Below the pieces are notes generated by a model, which did no database searches, was not told the DNA's origin, and was given only the letters and a program-made list of their open reading frames with translations. From the NCBI GenBank assembly GCA_046582565.1, contig JAYGED010000137.1, positions 1 through 15,884 of the forward strand: a stretch of DNA of 15,884 nt. The letters run 5' to 3'. The position numbers and the translations under genes are program-made. Source of the stretch: JAYGED01 sp046582565 (lineage in GTDB: Bacteria; Pseudomonadota; Alphaproteobacteria; JAAXGF01). Numbering within the stretch: the first letter of the stretch is position 1; each line of letters opens with the position of its first letter. Below, one piece after another: positions 12,781-15,884 of the stretch.

Positions 12781-13938
12781 TTAGTAGAGGAACATCGGCT
12801 TGCCGAGGACGTGCCGGATACGCGGCTTGTACTGGCTCGGATCGTAGAACTCGGCGACGTCGACCCGTTTCGTGCCGCTCGCGCAGGTCTCGATCGGCAC
12901 CGTCGTATAACAGCCATCGCGGAGCGCGAGCATGACGCCCGTTGCGCCCTCTTGGAGCTTTTGAACGGCGAGGTTGCCGAAGCTGATAGCGACCATCCGA
13001 TCGAGCGAATCCGGAGCGCCCGAACGCATCAGGTATGCGAGCTGTTGATTGATGGCCGCGACCCCGGTCCGGGCGGTTAGCGCTTCGGCCAACACTTGGC
13101 CGATACTGCCGAGCTTCAGATGCCCGTAGGCGTCGGGCTCACCGCCCTCGATTGTCTTGCCGCCCGTAAGTCGCGCGCCCTCCGAAACCACGACGACGGC
13201 ATAGTGGCTCGGGTTGGCGTTGCGGTCGGCCATGACCAGCTTGGCCAGTCGGTCGACGTCGCAGGGCACCTCGCTGATGACGACCCTGTCGGCATCGCTC
13301 AGATAGCCGGCGATCAAGGCCGTCTCTCCGCTGTTGCGCCCGAAAAGCTCGATCACCGCGATCCGCTCGTGACTGCCGGCGGGCGTCCGTAAGGCCTGTA
13401 TGAACTCGACGCTCCGAGTCACGGCGGTGGAAAAGCCGATGCAGTAGTCGGTGCCATGGACATCGTTATCCATGGTCTTCGGGATCGCAACGACCGGAAA
13501 GCCCTGGCGCGCAAGATGCGCCGCATAAGAAAGCGTGTCGTCGCCACCGATCGGCACCAGGGCGTCGATGGCGAGCGTCTCAAAGACCCGAAGAATATGG
13601 CAAGTGGCATCCGATGTATCTGGTTCCGGTCCATCCGGCAACGTCCCGGCCAGAAAGGCCGGCACGTCGGCGGGTTTGATCCGCCCCGGATTGGTGCGCG
13701 AGGTGTGCAGAAAGGTGCCGCCGGTGCGGTCGATGGTGCGCACCTTCTGAAGGGTCAGCGGTTCGAGCCAACGCGGCTGCTCGCTCTTGCTGTTCGGGTC
13801 GTAGTGGAGCGGTCCCGCCCAGCCGCGACGAAAGCCCATCACCTCCCAGCCATTTCCGACCGCACTCGTGACGATCGCCTTGATGCAGGGATTGAGGCCG
13901 GGCACGTCACCGCCCCCTGTGAGCACGGCAATTCGCAT
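12781..13938 (-). CDS. pfp: 6-phosphofructokinase, probably pyrophosphate-dependent
   Basis: This 385-residue cytoplasmic enzyme phosphorylates fructose 6-phosphate to fructose 1,6-bisphosphate. Motifs are GGGDVPGLN (8-16), PIGGDDTLS (129-137), IPKTMDNDV (152-160, including the catalytic Asp equivalent to E. coli Asp127) and FGRNSGETA (199-207). In ATP enzymes the second motif reads GGDGS and the third PGTIDND. The GGDD and PKT residues found here are the known marks of pyrophosphate-dependent phosphofructokinases, so the enzyme may also run reversibly. GAGGAGA lies eight bases before the ATG. The gene is alone on its strand, convergent with the VOC gene; no other glycolytic gene is near. The length is somewhat greater than the bacterial ATP type (~320) and similar to other PFP-like proteins (~360-420). 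Confidence 0.88.
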   Translation of the reverse strand: MRIAVLTGGGDVPGLNPCIKAIVTSAVGNGWEVMGFRRGWAGPLHYDPNSKSEQPRWLEPLTLQKVRTIDRTGGTFLHTSRTNPGRIKPADVPAFLAGTLPDGPEPDTSDATCHILRVFETLAIDALVPIGGDDTLSYAAHLARQGFPVVAIPKTMDNDVHGTDYCIGFSTAVTRSVEFIQALRTPAGSHERIAVIELFGRNSGETALIAGYLSDADRVVISEVPCDVDRLAKLVMADRNANPSHYAVVVVSEGARLTGGKTIEGGEPDAYGHLKLGSIGQVLAEALTARTGVAAINQQLAYLMRSGAPDSLDRMVAISFGNLAVQKLQEGATGVMLALRDGCYTTVPIETCASGTKRVDVAEFYDPSQYKPRIRHVLGKPMFLY

Positions 13939-14059
13939 GATGAATCTCCTCGGGCAACGTGGCCGATCGGTACGCCGTGATAGTCAGTCGCACTCGAGAA
14001 TCTAGTATCGATCCTTGGTACAATGCATCAAGTCCGAAACCGATTTAACGGCGATCCTT

Positions 14060-14090
14060 GTACGCAATACCCCCGAAAGCGGACATTCGG
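14060..14090. repeat. Dispersed palindromic repeat, half copy
   Basis: ATACCCCCGAAAGCGGACAT keeps the loop and right arm of the copy at 11471, with the tail changed to TTCGG. The left arm is mostly gone (GTACGCA). It lies between the phosphofructokinase and ABM-like genes. Confidence 0.55.
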
Positions 14091-14146
14091 AGCGATGCCC
14101 GATTCTACGACTTGGACCGGGTGGAGCCTTGCGGTCTCAACCGGGT

Positions 14147-14440
14147 TCAGCTTTTATGCCGGCCGCGTCTCTTCGATTCTTTTACGAACCAGATTTTCGG
14201 CCTTCCCTTGACGCCGGCGCCCTTCATGACCTCCTTGAGCCGTGGTGAGGCGGCGAAGGCCTCGGCGCGTTTGCGGGTTTTGAAGTCGTGGTACAGAGTG
14301 ACGTCGTTGGTGTCGTCAAGCGCCTGATAGACGGCATCCCCGATGACCCCCATGCCCCGGCGCTCGTCATCGAACGCGTCATAGGCTTTTCGCCAGATCT
14401 TGAAGTCTTTTACCGAATGGCGAACAAACATCCGTGCCAT
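14147..14440 (-). CDS. Small ABM-like (ferredoxin-fold) protein of unknown function
   Basis: This 97-residue protein begins MARMFVRHSVKDFKIWRKAY, with DERRGMGVIGDAVYQALDDT, NDVTLYHDFKT and RLKEVMKGAGVKGRPKIWFV. The layout resembles small dimeric alpha-beta barrel proteins of the ABM/cyclase type, often annotated hypothetical or cyclase; no function is established. The ATG at 14440 is chosen because GGGAGGGG lies just upstream. A start at 14464 would overlap that ribosome site. The last ten residues (KRRGRHKS and neighbours) are basic and look like an extension caused by a changed C-terminus. It is divergent from the thioesterase gene and flanked on both sides by copies of the dispersed repeat. 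Confidence 0.72.
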   Translation of the reverse strand: MARMFVRHSVKDFKIWRKAYDAFDDERRGMGVIGDAVYQALDDTNDVTLYHDFKTRKRAEAFAASPRLKEVMKGAGVKGRPKIWFVKESKRRGRHKS

Positions 14441-14530
14441 GCTGCCCCTCCCTGTGCATGTCAAAATGAATTACGAATTTTTTCACGTTGTTACCGGTTC
14501 TACAAACTGGATCGCCTGTCTTTCGGCACT

Positions 14531-14568
14531 GACTTCCGCATACAAACGGAACCCGGACATTCACCAGA
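14531..14568. repeat. Dispersed palindromic repeat, divergent copy
   Basis: GACTTCCGC followed by a short A-rich loop, CGGAA and CCGGACATTC resembles copy A at 11423-11450 (GACTTCCGC ... AGCGGACATT). A 5-bp stem TTCCG/CGGAA remains. Confidence 0.42.
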
Positions 14569-14600
14569 CGACCTAGACCCGCTCAGGATGCCCCCAGATT

Positions 14601-14650
14601 CGCGAAACCGCCCTCCGGTATACCCAGGCATTGGCCGGGGCCGTTTCGCG
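14601..14650. repeat. Inverted repeat with 8-base arms upstream of yciA
   Basis: CGCGAAAC (14601-14608) and GTTTCGCG (14643-14650) are perfect complements separated by 34 GC-rich bases that contain a further CCGG/CCGG pairing. It could form a stem-loop about 105 bases before the yciA start. The function is unknown. Confidence 0.35.
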
Positions 14651-14756
14651 CGCCTACGGAGCCGCTGCGCGGAATGGGGAGGCGACGCCCATCGCGGCCT
14701 GGCCGGCCGGAGGATCGAATTCCTATGCTATCTTGTACGCTGAATGGAGGGTTCGA

Positions 14757-15146
14757 ATGGCGGGCAAAGATATCGACAGGTTTCACGAGCCGGCGGTGCG
14801 CACCCTCGCCATGCCGGCCGATGCCAACGCCTCGGGCGACATCTTCGGCGGCTGGTTGCTGTCGCAAATGGACATCGCCGGCGGCATCGCGGCCCACGAC
14901 TTGGCGCGCGGCCGGGTGGCGACCGTCGCCGTCGAGGCCATGGAGTTCCATCTGCCGGTCTACGTCGGTGATCTAGTGAGTTGTTTCGCCGAGGTCACCC
15001 GCGTCGGGCGAACCTCTATCACCGTTCACGTCGAGACCGAGGCAAAGCGCCGAGATACGGGCGAGACCATCAAGGTGACCAAAGGCATCTTCGTCTACGT
15101 GGCGCTGGACGAAAACGGCCGGCCGCGGCCGGTGAAGGGTGATTGA
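14757..15146 (+). CDS. yciA: YciA-type acyl-CoA thioesterase
   Basis: This 129-residue single hot-dog-fold thioesterase is of the YciA/acyl-CoA hydrolase group (E. coli YciA has 132). It contains VRTLAMPADANASGDIFGGW (14-33), then LLSQMDIAGG, the strongly conserved YciA start with the catalytic-region Asn24 and Asp28. RVATVAVEAMEFHLPVYVGD (53-72) follows. It hydrolyses a range of acyl-CoAs to free acids and CoA in the cytoplasm. The ATG at 14757 has GGAGG at 14746-14750. The longer in-frame start at 14631 is rejected because its 42 extra residues are not thioesterase-like. The following membrane-protein gene begins within or just after its stop, so the two are probably cotranscribed. Confidence 0.9.
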   Translation: MAGKDIDRFHEPAVRTLAMPADANASGDIFGGWLLSQMDIAGGIAAHDLARGRVATVAVEAMEFHLPVYVGDLVSCFAEVTRVGRTSITVHVETEAKRRDTGETIKVTKGIFVYVALDENGRPRPVKGD

Positions 15147-15156
15147 CTCACTGCCC

Positions 15157-15529
15157 ATGAGCCAGGCCTCAACCCCGGTGATCGCCGGTCTGATCCTAGC
15201 CGCGGCCATCGCCACGCTCGCACTTGTCGGCTCCCTGCGACGGCACCAGAATGCCAGCTTGCGCTCGAAGTTAATTGCACTTTTCATCGGTCTTGCCGGC
15301 GCCGAATTGGCGCTGCTTCCGGCGCTGCTCGTTGCTGTGTTTGCCGAGATACTGGACTTGCGTGCGGGGGATTGGGTTGGTTGGCTGGCTGCTAGCCGCC
15401 GCCTACGCCGTGCTCACGCTCTACGTCGTCGCCCGGCTCTTCCCTTGGCGAGAGGTTAACGAGATGGCGGCTGATCCGGACGCGAAGCTCGCCGACGTCT
15501 TTCGGCGGCTACGCGACGAGGATCGTTAG
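15157..15529 (+). pseudogene. Small membrane protein (about 3 helices) split by a one-base frameshift
   Basis: The first frame gives MSQASTPVIAGLILAAAIAT (helix about 8-25), a cationic loop (RRHQNASLRSK) and a second helix (about 40-65), reaching LDLRAGDWVGWL. A +1 frame then continues plausibly as LLAAAYAVLTLYVVARLFPW (third helix), followed by a charged tail NEMAADPDAKLADVFRRLRD to the stop. Removing one base near 15385-15400 yields a protein of about 124 residues. I do not recognise the family. A GTG at 15139, overlapping the yciA stop, is an alternative start; the ATG at 15157 has no Shine-Dalgarno, so coupling to yciA is likely. The frame change could be a real mutation or a sequence error. 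Confidence 0.55.
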
Positions 15530-15672
15530 CCGCCGAGCGCCCTTCTCGATCTTAACGAGCGAGACGCGATTGGGTCGATCCTTCGTGGCGTCCTGGCGCT
15601 ATACACCGAACCACCACGCGATGATGTCAAATCCGGTGCAAGAGATTATGCTGGGCGCTGGGAGGTGGACCT

Positions 15673-15884
15673 ATGGGCACAGGCTGGCGCGAGTTCATGT
15701 TCGATGAGAGCAGCGAGTTTCATCGCATCTCTCAGCGCGTGATGAATGGTCTTGCCAATGGAAGCACGACGTTGCCGGAATTTGCGGGTCAGACATGCCG
15801 TTTCGCCCACGTGTGGCTCGAGATGGAGAATCGCAGTCCCATTGAAATAACAGACATCAATTACAGTAAATATACATTCGACGA
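15673..15884 (+). CDS. Unidentified protein, N-terminal part (runs off right edge)
   Basis: The open frame gives 70 residues without a stop: MGTGWREFMFDESSEFHRIS, then QRVMNGLANGSTTLPEFAGQ, TCRFAHVWLEMENRSPIEIT and DINYSKYTFD. GGGAGG lies about eight bases before the ATG, and the codon pattern and acidic, soluble composition look like a real gene. There is no signal peptide or membrane segment. I do not recognise the family. Its position 143 bases after the membrane-protein gene suggests its own transcript. Confidence 0.6.
   Translation, partial: MGTGWREFMFDESSEFHRISQRVMNGLANGSTTLPEFAGQTCRFAHVWLEMENRSPIEITDINYSKYTFD

Larger units (their letters stand above)
14441..14756. other. Gene-free divergent region between ABM-like gene and yciA
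   Basis: Apart from ribosome sites at both edges, it holds a degraded dispersed repeat (14531-14568) and an inverted repeat (14601-14650). The open frame running into yciA from 14631 is not considered coding, because the thioesterase fold starts at 14757 behind GGAGG. A TATGCT at 14724-14729 could be a -10 element for yciA; no -35 is clear. Confidence 0.45.

Noticed and set aside
11421..14568. CRISPR array
   Set aside because: The repeated palindromes are irregularly spaced by genes, differ in sequence and have no unique spacers of constant length; no cas genes are present.
14631..14756. Longer N-terminus for the YciA thioesterase
   Set aside because: The 42 extra residues are unlike any thioesterase, and a GGAGG site directly precedes the ATG at 14757.

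Overview
This window looks like a piece of a GC-rich alphaproteobacterial chromosome, perhaps from a free-living Rhodospirillales-like lineage. The reasons are the high third-position GC in the genes, an IS630-type transposase start, a PotA/D/B/C-type transporter with a long insert in its first permease, a DUF1194 protein, EctC-like cupins and a DUF1989 protein. All identifications come from reading the sequence and from remembered family features; no database search was possible.

Left part (1-5911). The 5' end of an IS630-family transposase runs off the left edge. Next, on the minus strand, is a complete ABC importer operon in the order ATPase, substrate-binding protein, permease 1, permease 2 (transcribed from about 4990 to 425), most like polyamine-type (Pot) systems. 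Two RNA-level features stand out. Four hairpins with a strict 26-bp period sit between the ATPase and binding-protein genes, and a 9-bp hairpin follows the binding-protein gene. A periplasmic von Willebrand-type DUF1194 protein is divergent from the operon.

Middle part (5912-11340). This is a partly ruined catabolic locus. On the minus strand, in transcription order, are an N-terminus fused to the C-terminal tail of one flavin oxidoreductase, the tail of a second one, an intact M20 deacylase, a creatinase-fold M24 protein split by one frameshift, and the tail of a probable Rieske oxygenase. Divergent from it are two tandem ectoine-synthase-like cupins. The first is shifted by one base near its C-terminus; repairing the shift would join it in frame to the second. 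A DUF1989 protein and the first third of a GNAT acetyltransferase, which still has a good promoter, follow on the minus strand. The surviving functions suggest uptake and breakdown of a small N-containing compound such as an amidine, betaine or guanidino compound; the substrate is unknown.

Right part (11340-15884). A patchwork of single genes is separated by a dispersed palindromic repeat with the core ACCCCCGAAAGCGGACATT. The genes are a PilZ protein, a VOC/glyoxalase-fold protein, a 6-phosphofructokinase with PPi-type signature residues, a small ABM-like protein, a YciA acyl-CoA thioesterase, a frameshifted small membrane protein, and the start of an unidentified protein running off the right edge.

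Three otherwise well-preserved genes each carry one single-base frameshift (near 7006, 9691 and 15390). Either the locus is decaying or the assembly has indel errors, and only reads can decide. The large internal deletions in the flavin oxidoreductase, Rieske and GNAT genes cannot be explained by base-level errors.
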